Shown: positions 9,569 to 19,217 of the stretch, piece by piece
How the letters are laid out: each line of letters begins with the position of its first letter
How positions within the stretch are numbered: position 1 is the stretch's first letter
NCBI GenBank assembly: GCA_027366585.1
Contig: DAHXNF010000059.1
Span: 118,675 to 182,674 of the forward strand
DNA: 64,000 bases
Direction: 5' to 3'
Origin: Thermoplasmatales archaeon
GTDB lineage: Archaea > Thermoplasmatota > Thermoplasmata > Thermoplasmatales > Thermoplasmataceae
The notes under the pieces: generated by a model
The model's input: only the letters and a program-made list of their open reading frames with translations
What the model was told of the DNA's origin: nothing
Databases searched by the model: none
Position numbers and translations under genes: made by a program

Positions 9569-10276
9569 ATGAGAAAAGACGGCTTTTTTTTCCGCGGCGG
9601 AGAGCTTCAAATACGAAGGCTGTTTCTTTTGCTTTTCATCTTAGAGGTAGCCATATTTATCGTCGTCTCGTCGCTTCCAATCAAGGATGCAGCTCTTTAC
9701 AACGAGTTCAAGCAGCAGCAGTCATCAATTACCGCACTACCACTGATACCAATGATTTTTTCAATATTCCCGCACAACCTGGAAGTTGCCAGCCTGGAGG
9801 TCATTCCCGTATTTGGACAATTTTTTTATATACTTTCAGCGGTCTCAACATCCCTTGTACTCGCGGTTGAAGGCACATATAACGGCACCCTCGGTATCGT
9901 CTACTTCCTCGGCCTGGCATTGTTACCTGACACTTGGATTGAGCTCCCTTCATATGCAGTTACTTCGAGCGTCAGCATCTATTTTCTTTATATTATCATA
10001 CGAAGGAGATCGCAACTGAGGCAACGTTCCATGAAAATACTGCTCAATTACCTGTTTGCCGCTGTTGAGTTATTGGTAGCAGCTACTTTTGAATCGGCAG
10101 CAATCATCATGGAGTCTACATATTCAAGCCCTTACGATCTTTATGGACCGCTTCTTCTCTGGATTCCGGCAGTAGTAGCTATAGTGTTTCTCATAATTCT
10201 CTACAGGAGGATCAATAGTGATGAGTATCCGACCCGCAAAAAGATTGAGCAGGATAACGACTTCAGCATCCAGTGA
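9569..10276 (+). CDS. hypothetical membrane protein
   Basis: Multiple hydrophobic segments; ATG at 9569 preferred over TTG 9536. Confidence 0.7.
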   Translation: MRKDGFFFRGGELQIRRLFLLLFILEVAIFIVVSSLPIKDAALYNEFKQQQSSITALPLIPMIFSIFPHNLEVASLEVIPVFGQFFYILSAVSTSLVLAVEGTYNGTLGIVYFLGLALLPDTWIELPSYAVTSSVSIYFLYIIIRRRSQLRQRSMKILLNYLFAAVELLVAATFESAAIIMESTYSSPYDLYGPLLLWIPAVVAIVFLIILYRRINSDEYPTRKKIEQDNDFSIQ

Positions 10277-10283
10277 GCTTTCG

Positions 10284-11465
10284 CTAAACTCTAATTTTTC
10301 TAAACTTCAGGAAGAAAGCCAAATCATATGATATCTTTGTCAGCGCTGCAGCCATAAAAACACCGGATGGAAAGAACTCGAACAGTGCCCCCGCAATGCC
10401 AGGTCCCGGAACTTGCCCAACGTTCCTTATCGCAAGGAAAGATGAGTTCCCTGCGATTCTTGAATCTTCAGGTATAATAGTATTGACGAAACTGTCCCGG
10501 GCAGGTACATCCATCTGGCTTGTTGTTTGCCGGATGAAAAGCAGTATCTCACTCCAGGTAAGGAAGTGCAGGACAGGCACCAGAAAGAGGAAAATGTTGC
10601 TTGTAATGTGTGTGTAAACCATGGTCCTGACGAGCCCTATCGAGGTCGAGATGTATCCGGAAATTATGATCGAGATCGCAGTGATAACATTGACTCCAAT
10701 GAATATCAACCCAGCCTGTGAAAGAGTTATGTGATACTCAACCTCAAACCACAGGGAGATTATGGATGTGTTGACAAGGCCGCCCCCTAGCGAATCTACA
10801 AGGAAAAGCGACCCGAGCAAGCGTATCCTGCTTTTCACTTCAGGCTCCAGTTTCGCTGCGGGGTGTGAGACCAGTTGTTCAGGGAAAGATACCAAGAGGT
10901 ATAAAAATACCTGGAATGCTGATGCCAGAAGAACTATGAGGAATATATTTTGATACCCATCGTGAACAAGGAAGAGGAATGCGGAAGCAGCTGTTCCTGC
11001 TGCATATGAGAGGAAATTATAGAGGGTGAAGGCAAGGTTCTTTTCCCTCTGGCTTCGTGTGGCGTGTCCAATCGTGTACTGCTCAAGGGACTGATTTGTC
11101 GCTATATCCTTCCCAGAGAATGATATTGCACCTATGATGATTGCGGCCAGTAATCCAGGCAGGGTAGGATCGAAGAACAAGATAGCAGTTGCGACAAGAA
11201 GGAGTGATCCTAGTAGGAGCAGTTTTGCCTTAATCCTTATTTTGAGCAGCGTGTACAGATAGATGAAGAAAGTTGACGTCGCCATTGCGAACAGAAGAAT
11301 CAGGGAAGTGAAGAGTGGATCGATGCCAAGCTCTGAAAGGAAGAATGGAACTGAAATTGAAAGCGTAATGAATATGAAAGATCTGATGGACTTGGTTGCG
11401 GAGAGAAGCAGATCTGTTTTATTCATACGGGTGGATATCATCAAGCTATGTAAACAATTTTTCAA
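10284..11465 (-). CDS. MFS transporter
   Basis: 12-TM-like hydrophobic ORF, DVPARDSFVNTIIP loop. Confidence 0.85.
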   Translation of the reverse strand: MKNCLHSLMISTRMNKTDLLLSATKSIRSFIFITLSISVPFFLSELGIDPLFTSLILLFAMATSTFFIYLYTLLKIRIKAKLLLLGSLLLVATAILFFDPTLPGLLAAIIIGAISFSGKDIATNQSLEQYTIGHATRSQREKNLAFTLYNFLSYAAGTAASAFLFLVHDGYQNIFLIVLLASAFQVFLYLLVSFPEQLVSHPAAKLEPEVKSRIRLLGSLFLVDSLGGGLVNTSIISLWFEVEYHITLSQAGLIFIGVNVITAISIIISGYISTSIGLVRTMVYTHITSNIFLFLVPVLHFLTWSEILLFIRQTTSQMDVPARDSFVNTIIPEDSRIAGNSSFLAIRNVGQVPGPGIAGALFEFFPSGVFMAAALTKISYDLAFFLKFRKIRV

Positions 11466-11510
11466 CTGCTCACTGCATAAATATGGCGATTAGATATCCA
11501 ACGGATTGTT

Positions 11511-12818
11511 ATGGAAATAGTAGTAGTCGGTGGTGGTGCTGCTGGCATGAGTGCAGCATCGAAAACTAAGCGGGTGAAACCATCCATCAATGTTACTGTA
11601 CTTGAGAAAGGCAAATACGTGTCTTATGCAGAGTGTGGAATTCCTTACCTTCTTGAGGGAATCGTGAAAACGCCCCAAGAACTCCTGCACTATCCGGTCG
11701 AGGAATTTACAAAAAAAAGGGGAATAAACGTAAGGACCGGAACAGGCGTTGTCGAAATCAGGAGGAAAGAACACAGCCTTGTTCTCTCCGACGGCTCGAT
11801 CATGCAGTACGATAAGCTGATACTTGCCCTCGGGGCAGTTCCGAAGATTCCGGAACAATTCGCATCTCTGGGAATCCCTGGAATAAGATCACTGGAATCA
11901 GGCGAGCAGGTAAGGTCTATGCTTGATGGTTCCAGGAAAGTGGCAATCGTAGGAGACGGGGTTCTAGGACTCGAAATTGCAGCTTCCCTGAAGCAATCCG
12001 GAAAAAGCGTGACACTTGTGTCACGACACAGCGAGATTCTTCGGCTCTTGGATTCAAAGGTTGGGGAAGAATTCAGGCATGACTTCATGTCCCATGTCGA
12101 TGTGCTCCTGAATGCAGGCGATCTAAGCATACAGAAGAAGGGTGAAGGCTACATGCTCAGGAGCCGTGGATATGAGGTGCCTGCAGATATGGTCATCTCA
12201 GCTACTGGAGTGCAGCCTAATACCGGCCTGGCAGAAAAGTCAGGCATTGCCTTGCATGAAACCGGGGCGATCCTTGTTAACAAATCAATGCTATCCAGTG
12301 ATCCTGATATTTATGCAGTTGGCGACTGCTCAACTACTACTAACGTTATAACAGGAAAGCCGGACTGGCATCCGCTTGCTCAGGTTTCAAACAAGATGGG
12401 CAGGGTTGCAGGGTCAAACGCAGCCGGGTATGAGGCGATATTCCCAGGCTCCCTGGGCACAGTCCTCGTCAAGATTTTCGACTACGAAATAGGATATACT
12501 GGCTTGAATGAATCAAGCGCCAGGAAGTTAGGAATTCCGGCCAGGACCGTGTTTGTAAAGGCAATGAGCAGGGCGGGCTACTATCCGGGCAAACAACCAG
12601 TGTACCTGAACCTTGTGATCGATACCGATAGTGGTAAAGTGATAGGCGCACAGGCTGTTTCGAAAGATGGTGGCGCATGGAGGATCAACACCATCGCCGC
12701 CGCCATTCAAGCTGGAATGAAGGCAGAGGATCTATACTTCGCTGATCTGGGGTACAGCCCACCATTTGGTCCCGTATGGGACCCCATAATTATAGCTGCA
12801 GATATTGCAATGAAGTAA
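11511..12818 (+). CDS. FAD-dependent pyridine nucleotide-disulfide oxidoreductase (CoA-disulfide reductase / NADH oxidase family)
   Basis: VVVGGGAAGMSAA, SYAECGIPYLLEG redox Cys, DPDIYAVGDC FAD motif. Confidence 0.88.
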   Translation: MEIVVVGGGAAGMSAASKTKRVKPSINVTVLEKGKYVSYAECGIPYLLEGIVKTPQELLHYPVEEFTKKRGINVRTGTGVVEIRRKEHSLVLSDGSIMQYDKLILALGAVPKIPEQFASLGIPGIRSLESGEQVRSMLDGSRKVAIVGDGVLGLEIAASLKQSGKSVTLVSRHSEILRLLDSKVGEEFRHDFMSHVDVLLNAGDLSIQKKGEGYMLRSRGYEVPADMVISATGVQPNTGLAEKSGIALHETGAILVNKSMLSSDPDIYAVGDCSTTTNVITGKPDWHPLAQVSNKMGRVAGSNAAGYEAIFPGSLGTVLVKIFDYEIGYTGLNESSARKLGIPARTVFVKAMSRAGYYPGKQPVYLNLVIDTDSGKVIGAQAVSKDGGAWRINTIAAAIQAGMKAEDLYFADLGYSPPFGPVWDPIIIAADIAMK

Positions 12819-12998
12819 AACTATACTAAAAACAGTGGTTCATGCGACACTCTGCGCTGATTCTTCAACTTTTATTAACTGCGCGTTTTATTCTCGACTC
12901 AGTGCGTTTGTAGACATGCAAAGATAAAAGTGGGATTTATGCCGTACAACAATGTTGGCAATCGATATATGCAGGCTAAGATAGGTTTATTTGCGGGA

Positions 12999-14861
12999 TC
13001 AGAGCTCAATGGACAGGTTTCTTAGCTCTTCAGGAGACGGTTTTCCATTCTCATCAATGCCAATTTCCTGCAGGTACTCATCTACCATCGTTCTGTAATC
13101 AACTGTCACGTTTGCTGTGGGCCCGGCCTTAAGCGGAGATTCTCCAACCATTCGGGGTGGCGGCACTATTTTTCTTGGATTTATGCCTTCACGGGAATTA
13201 AACATATGACGCAGAAGCTGTATCCTTTTTCCCATTGCCATAATCTCTTCCTGCGATACGTCCCAGCCCATTATTGCCTTGAACAGCTTGTAGTAAGGGT
13301 AACTATTTGGCCACACGGACGTTGAGAACAAACACATCCCTGTAGAGTTAAGGATTTGAGTCCCAAAAACAGAAAGTGCCTGCATTTTACCCTTCCCCTT
13401 ATATGAGTACCTCTGAACCGATCTGTTAGGGAAGTCATATTCGAACGGCAGGGTCATCATCCCACCCTCGTCAAATCCAAGCCCGCCTGCAGTATGCCTT
13501 CCAGGCGTTGGATCAGCAATATATGTTGTCGCAAGACTCGGTAGAAGTCTTGGATCATGCATTGCAAGATCCTGCCCTTCAACGTGCATTGCAAATTTGT
13601 CACTACCCTTGCCAAACTTCTGTGAAGCATACTTGGTTCCCATACCGAGTACAGATCCAATACCTTCACCTCTACCAATCATGCCTGTAAGCTTAACCAA
13701 TGCATCCGGTTTACCAAAACCTATCTCGAAGCCCACATCATCCTTCGTGATGATGCCTCTCTCATAGCACTCGTTTGCAAAAGCTATAGCTGATCCGACT
13801 GAAATTATATCCATCCCGGACCTGTTGCAAATCTCAAACGCCATTGCAATTGAATCAAGATCACTGTTCATGTTTAATCCGCCAAAGGCTCCTACACCTT
13901 CATATTCAAGCCGATGCCCTTCAATTTCTCCGAAACGAGTCTTTCTCCTTATGTGTCCCCCGCAGGCAAGTGTGCACTGCGCGCACCCATATGACATCAG
14001 TTTATCCTTGGCTATTTCTTCACCGCTGATCTTGCTGGCATTTTCAGATCCGTAATCTATTATGCCCACACCAGCCCAGTTCTTTATAGGGGTATCTCCA
14101 TTAAGATGAGATGATTCATCTCCCGCCGTTGTTCCAAACATCTGCCATGGTCTTGCAAGATCTATGTTCTTCCTGAATCCGATTTGGATTTCCTTTATAG
14201 TTTCCCTAAGCAGGTCGGGATCAAACGGCTTGAAGCCTGGTTTTCCTCTCACGATGATCCCTTTCAACTTCTTGGAACCCATAACGGCGCCCAATCCTGA
14301 TCTTCCTGCCGCCCTTCCATAGTCATTCATAAGCGATGCAACAAATAGTTTCTTCTCTCCCGGAACACCTATGACAAGCGCCTGTCCTTTAGGTTCAACC
14401 TTTTTCAGCAAATCCTCAGCTTCGTAGGCATCCCTGCCCCAGATGCCCAAAGCATCTTCTATTGAAGCTGTACCATCTGTGATCTTCAAATAAACAGGGG
14501 CTGGTGAAATGCCGCGAATGAAGACAGCATCGTAACCGGAGTTCTTCAATTCAGGCCCAAATTTTCCTCCACAGTTGGCATCGCCCCATCCTCCAGTAAG
14601 GGGAGATTTAGCCACTACCTGAAATCTTCCTCCCAGAGGAACAGAATGGCTATTGAAAATACCTGTTGTGATACCAAGGATATTATCTTCTCCCAGAGGG
14701 TCTGCGCCCGGCTTCATATCCCTATTAAGGATATATGCACCCAGCCCATACCCGGTCAGGTATTTCCTGTATATTTCATCAGGTATTTTTTCCTCCCTGA
14801 TTGTTCCCGTTGAAAGATCGACATGCAGAACTCTACCATTTACGCCGTACATAATTTTCAT
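12999..14861 (-). CDS. aldehyde ferredoxin oxidoreductase family (probable tungstopterin enzyme)
   Basis: YGVNGRVLHVDLSTG, GGRFQVVAKSPLTGGWGDANCGGKFGPELK, CAQCTLACGG cluster motif. Confidence 0.95.
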   Translation of the reverse strand: MKIMYGVNGRVLHVDLSTGTIREEKIPDEIYRKYLTGYGLGAYILNRDMKPGADPLGEDNILGITTGIFNSHSVPLGGRFQVVAKSPLTGGWGDANCGGKFGPELKNSGYDAVFIRGISPAPVYLKITDGTASIEDALGIWGRDAYEAEDLLKKVEPKGQALVIGVPGEKKLFVASLMNDYGRAAGRSGLGAVMGSKKLKGIIVRGKPGFKPFDPDLLRETIKEIQIGFRKNIDLARPWQMFGTTAGDESSHLNGDTPIKNWAGVGIIDYGSENASKISGEEIAKDKLMSYGCAQCTLACGGHIRRKTRFGEIEGHRLEYEGVGAFGGLNMNSDLDSIAMAFEICNRSGMDIISVGSAIAFANECYERGIITKDDVGFEIGFGKPDALVKLTGMIGRGEGIGSVLGMGTKYASQKFGKGSDKFAMHVEGQDLAMHDPRLLPSLATTYIADPTPGRHTAGGLGFDEGGMMTLPFEYDFPNRSVQRYSYKGKGKMQALSVFGTQILNSTGMCLFSTSVWPNSYPYYKLFKAIMGWDVSQEEIMAMGKRIQLLRHMFNSREGINPRKIVPPPRMVGESPLKAGPTANVTVDYRTMVDEYLQEIGIDENGKPSPEELRNLSIEL

Positions 14862-15208
14862 ATTGCTCTTTTGCTTTAATATTTACGGTTCTTCATGCTC
14901 TGATTTTGATGCATCTATCATTTAATTTTTGATATTATTATTTCATTTGCACCTTCATTTATTCCGGAGGCTGATGATTTAATTGATTTCTGGTAGCTTC
15001 TTGAGTTAGTCCCATGACCAGACGAGATGTATAACAAAAAGGGAGATGCTTCTCCGCAAGTCTGCGTGTAGAACTATCTAAAACAGCAAACTATTCTTTC
15101 GCTCTTTACTTAAACACTAAGGATCGTTGAAACAGCGCATAATAAACCTCCAGAAATCCTTTTTTCCCGAGAAAGGGATAAATATTTTACTGCTATGCTA
15201 CAGAAATC

Positions 15209-15385
15209 ATGAAAGTGAAAATTGTTTGTCCAAAGTGTGGAAATAAATTTGACAGACCAAGAATGGACTCAAAAAAGTTCGGGTTTGGCTGGAGCCCTCC
15301 AGGGATGGGCATAATCAAATGCCCCTCTTGCGGTAACAAAGCACCCAGAAGCGAATATCCTGTAGCCGATGATTCTGAAGAGTAG
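15209..15385 (+). CDS. 58-aa zinc-ribbon protein
   Basis: MKVKIVCPKCGNKFDRPRMDSKKFGFGWSPPGMGIIKCPSCGNKAPRSEYPVADDSEE; not in supplied track. Confidence 0.75.
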   Translation: MKVKIVCPKCGNKFDRPRMDSKKFGFGWSPPGMGIIKCPSCGNKAPRSEYPVADDSEE

Positions 15386-15455
15386 GTCTGGAACTAGTCC
15401 ATTTTGCCAATGGTCCCTTATCCTTTTACTATTACGGAAAGATACATGGTGAAAC

Positions 15456-16304
15456 ATGAAAATAAATGTAGATAAATTTTCCACCGGCTATTCTGGAATA
15501 GAGGTTCTTCACGATATGACATTTAATGTTTCCAAACCCGGAATATATGTAGTACTGGGAAAAAACGGAGCAGGAAAAACAACATTATTCAGGGCCCTCA
15601 CCGGTATGCTTAAACCATTCTCTGGAACAATAAGATACAATGATGTGGATCTTGAAAAAACAGATGTAAAGATAGCATATCTTGGGCACAAGGATGCAAT
15701 ACCCACTGGAATGACCGTTCAGGCTGCCCTCAGATTCTTTGGACGCGTTGAAGGCGTGTCTGATGAGGTCGTGAATGGCGTGGTAGAAAGATTCAACTTG
15801 AAGAAGCTGCTGCCAAGGAGCTACCAGAACCTCAGTCAGGGTCAGAGAAAGAGGGTATCGCTTGCAAAAAGCCTGATTGGCGATAAGGAGGTTATGATAC
15901 TTGATGAGCCTACAGCAAGCCTCGATCCAAAGGTATCATCAGAGATAAGGGAATTCATGATGACCGAGTCCAAGGATCGCATAATACTATACTCTTCGCA
16001 TAATCTGTATGAAGCCACCGATATCGGTTCTGAGGTAATTGCGATCAGCGAGGGAAAGATTCTGTATGTCGGTGAAATGAGCGGCCTTTCAACCGGTCAT
16101 TACAGGATAGGAATTATAGGTACAGGAATAGAACAGGTTACATCCGAATTTACCAAGGAGGGAAAATATTACGTATTCGATCTGAAATCGCCTGACGAAG
16201 CAGCTGACCTTGTGTCCCGGCTGACCAGTTCAGGTGCCAGGGTCTTTGAGGTTAAGGACATCAGCAATCCGCTGGAGAGATTTTACGATGAAAGCAACGA
16301 ATAA
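15456..16304 (+). CDS. ABC transporter ATP-binding protein (CcmA-like)
   Basis: GKNGAGKTT, LSQGQRKRVSLA, VMILDEPTASLD, SSH switch. Confidence 0.95.
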   Translation: MKINVDKFSTGYSGIEVLHDMTFNVSKPGIYVVLGKNGAGKTTLFRALTGMLKPFSGTIRYNDVDLEKTDVKIAYLGHKDAIPTGMTVQAALRFFGRVEGVSDEVVNGVVERFNLKKLLPRSYQNLSQGQRKRVSLAKSLIGDKEVMILDEPTASLDPKVSSEIREFMMTESKDRIILYSSHNLYEATDIGSEVIAISEGKILYVGEMSGLSTGHYRIGIIGTGIEQVTSEFTKEGKYYVFDLKSPDEAADLVSRLTSSGARVFEVKDISNPLERFYDESNE

Positions 16305-17031
16305 AGCAAGATCCGGAATTTCTGTAATGATTCGATTCAACCTTCGGAGAACCTTCACATCGGTATATGGATGGATTTATCTGGTCATCGGAATGGCGCT
16401 TCCAATAGTTTTTACAGTTATATTCTCCAGTGAGATCGGAAAACAGCCAGGCGTGACACAAGTGCCAATTATATCCTCTATAATCCCTGCGCTTCTTCCC
16501 ATGTTTGCCACTCTGGGAAGCATTGGAGTGGCATACCTGTTTTCCACCGACAGATCGAACGGAGTTTACGAATACCTGATCGCAACGAGAAAGATCAAGA
16601 TCAGTGATATATTCGTTTCCTACTCGCTTATCGATGCCGTGATAGTGTCTCTGGTACTTGGAGTTGACTTGCTTATTATATATATCGTACTCATGCTGAA
16701 GGCGCCATCACTTTTACATGGGCTGTTCCTTCTTGTCCTGGTTTACTCGATTCCGGTTGCGTATTTCGCATCCCTGATCTCTGTTCTTGCGATGCTCACA
16801 TGGTCATCTCTATCTAAAAGATATCCTGGAGTGAATTCCCCGGGAGGCATCGGCTCATTGATAGGCATCATTCCACCGCTCTTATTCCTGTTTGTTGGCG
16901 TAGACTCTCGTCTATTCAAAGGAAACCTAGACCTGATTGGAGGTTTATTCTCCATAGCGGTCTTTGCAGCGTTCGTAATAATCCTTGTCGTTGTTACAAA
17001 ACTGATGTCAAACGAAAGAATGCTTACGTGA
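16288..17031 (+). CDS. ABC transporter permease
   Basis: Overlaps the end of the ATPase gene; about six hydrophobic segments; ATG 16288 chosen. Confidence 0.85.
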   Translation: MKATNKARSGISVMIRFNLRRTFTSVYGWIYLVIGMALPIVFTVIFSSEIGKQPGVTQVPIISSIIPALLPMFATLGSIGVAYLFSTDRSNGVYEYLIATRKIKISDIFVSYSLIDAVIVSLVLGVDLLIIYIVLMLKAPSLLHGLFLLVLVYSIPVAYFASLISVLAMLTWSSLSKRYPGVNSPGGIGSLIGIIPPLLFLFVGVDSRLFKGNLDLIGGLFSIAVFAAFVIILVVVTKLMSNERMLT

Positions 17032-17091
17032 GGACATTGAAAAATATCCGACTAACGAAGGATCAATGTGCTTACAGGAGAAAAGTAGTAC

Positions 17092-18300
17092 TCAATCCTT
17101 GGCAGGGCTTTCGCTAAAATAGTCCTGTTTGAAGTGGTACTTGAAGAGCCACTCGTAGTGGCCATGCAGGGATCCCCAGTATATGTGCTCCATTACCTTC
17201 TTCTCTGCGTAGTTGATCTTTGAAGGCTTTATCTTTTCAACTGGGCGATCGTATGTCCCGACAACAAACGTAGCATCGTGGAAGCCGGTTTCCATGGAAC
17301 ATTGTGTCCTTCCTGTAAAGAGGTGTTTTGTTCCTCTTCCTGTTATGTTCATGGCAATGTTATTTGCAACAACAATCCCTTCCAGATGGGCCTCGACACC
17401 CGCTTTTGAAGTTGGTATATTATTTGTGTCACCGATTGCAAAGGCGAAATCATGATCTGTAATGTGCATATCCAGCTTATCTACCTTGACCCATCCATCC
17501 TCATCTGAATAGTTTGTTCCCTTGAGGAAAGAAGCTGGCTTATGAGGTGGTGTAAGGAAAAGGTAGTCATACTTTACAGTATCGCCTTCGAGAGAAGATA
17601 TCTCCTTTTTCACTGGATCCACGGAGTCTGTATTGAAAACAGTCCGCGACTCTATGTCCCTCTCACTATACAGTGGAGCGATTACCTGGTTTATTGGCTC
17701 TGCGGTATAGATCCTGGTGTAAGGTGTTACGAACGTTATATCCACGTTCTTCCTGATGCCATGCCTCCTCAGGTACTCATCAACCATGAATGCTGCCTCA
17801 TTGGGTGATGGCGGGCACTTATAAGGCAACCCGGCAATTCCCACAACAACCCGGCCTGACTTGATCCCCTGAAGCGTCTTGTAGATCCTCGATGAAACAT
17901 CTGCATCCGTGTAAAAATCCATATTTTCTTCCCTGAGGCCTGGAGTCTGCGAATAATCTGGTGAACAGCCGGTTGATACGACAACATAATCAAAATCATA
18001 TTTTTCCTGGTTCTTTTCTGTAACGATCTGGTGATTATCAAGATCGAGCGAGGCACACTTTGCATGGACTACCTTTACCCCTGGCGATACGAGTTTCTCC
18101 GTGGGTCTTCTAAGCTTCTGAGGTTCGGTACCGCGAAATGCAACTTCCAGGTACCCGGGCTGGAATTCTTGTGTTTCAGCCCGCTCAAACAGAGTTATGG
18201 ATACTTTTTCCTGCTTTATCTCTTCGGATAACTCAGCACTCAGCTTGCTCGAAGTTATAAGTCCTCCCGCACCACCGCCGATCATTGCTATTTTTTTCAC
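17092..18300 (-). CDS. sulfide:quinone oxidoreductase-like FAD flavoprotein
   Basis: IGGGAGGL, STGCSPDY, GLPYKCPPSPNEAAF, FAIGDTNNIPTSKAG. Confidence 0.85.
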   Translation of the reverse strand: MKKIAMIGGGAGGLITSSKLSAELSEEIKQEKVSITLFERAETQEFQPGYLEVAFRGTEPQKLRRPTEKLVSPGVKVVHAKCASLDLDNHQIVTEKNQEKYDFDYVVVSTGCSPDYSQTPGLREENMDFYTDADVSSRIYKTLQGIKSGRVVVGIAGLPYKCPPSPNEAAFMVDEYLRRHGIRKNVDITFVTPYTRIYTAEPINQVIAPLYSERDIESRTVFNTDSVDPVKKEISSLEGDTVKYDYLFLTPPHKPASFLKGTNYSDEDGWVKVDKLDMHITDHDFAFAIGDTNNIPTSKAGVEAHLEGIVVANNIAMNITGRGTKHLFTGRTQCSMETGFHDATFVVGTYDRPVEKIKPSKINYAEKKVMEHIYWGSLHGHYEWLFKYHFKQDYFSESPAKD

Positions 18301-18355
18301 AGTTCATCACCTACGATATCTTGTCAATTCAACCGATTCATCCTTACGCTATTAC

Positions 18356-18589
18356 TCATTTTTTTGCGGTTACCTTTATTGTAACCTCATACTCGCCGTC
18401 TTTTTCCTTTGCGTCCACAAGCATGTTCCTGGTTGCTCCACACCAGGATTTTGCGTCAGGAATGACGCCGGGATCCGTTGCAAGGAGGATTATCATGTCT
18501 CCATTTGCAGCCTTCCTATATGATCTGATCAGATCCGTGATTGGACCTGGGCATGCAGTCCCTCTGCTGTCTATATTATATGTAGTCAT
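18356..18589 (-). CDS. TusA-family sulfurtransferase
   Basis: DSRGTACPGPITDLI with canonical CPGP motif, 77 aa. Confidence 0.92.
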   Translation of the reverse strand: MTTYNIDSRGTACPGPITDLIRSYRKAANGDMIILLATDPGVIPDAKSWCGATRNMLVDAKEKDGEYEVTIKVTAKK

Positions 18590-18597
18590 AACAGCTC

Positions 18598-19017
18598 CTA
18601 GAATATGACAATCTGGCCCCCGGCAGACTGGATCATAAAGTCAGTCGCACCAACTATGCTATCAACCAGCGGATCAAGATCAGCTTTCTTCAACCCAAGA
18701 GCAGAGGTCATCAGAGAGCATGCAAATATCTTGACGTCCCCTATCTCCATTGCAGTTTCAAGCATCTTATGCCAACTATCAGTCTTAAGCTTCTCAAGTC
18801 CAGAAATCATGTCCTTCATGTAGTTCTCAAAGCCTGCAGGTAAAACTGGTTTCTCTTTGTAGCCGTCCTTCTTGAAAGACTTTATCGCAGTACCGGTAAC
18901 AAATATCCTGACCGGTATTCCGAGGTTTGCACCTGTCTGTGAGAGAACACCGAGCATCAAAAGTTTCTCGGCAGTTCCAGTTGATACAACAATATTAAAT
19001 GAGTTCCCTTCAGCCAT
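18598..19017 (-). CDS. DsrE-family protein
   Basis: VKIFACSLMTSALGLKKADLDPLVDSIVGATDFM; start MAEGNSF at 19017 (track start 19032). Confidence 0.87.
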   Translation of the reverse strand: MAEGNSFNIVVSTGTAEKLLMLGVLSQTGANLGIPVRIFVTGTAIKSFKKDGYKEKPVLPAGFENYMKDMISGLEKLKTDSWHKMLETAMEIGDVKIFACSLMTSALGLKKADLDPLVDSIVGATDFMIQSAGGQIVIF

Positions 19018-19217
19018 ATGCCCCACTTCCATTTATATCATTGAGTTGCAGCTTAAGAAGAAGATACCTTGTTAATGAGGCGTCATTTTCTGTTGTTTGT
19101 TTTCGGCAGACAAGGGTTTAGGATGAAGCGCATGAATGAGTATTCTTATGGGTTGAAACCATGGAATTGCATTGGTTCACAGCTTCCTTATTTAACAGCA
19201 TTTACTTCACCAGGTGA

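Noticed and set aside
19074-19087. AATGA-GGCG-TCATT inverted repeat upstream of the DsrE gene
   Set aside because: Five-bp arms only; expected by chance in this length of sequence.
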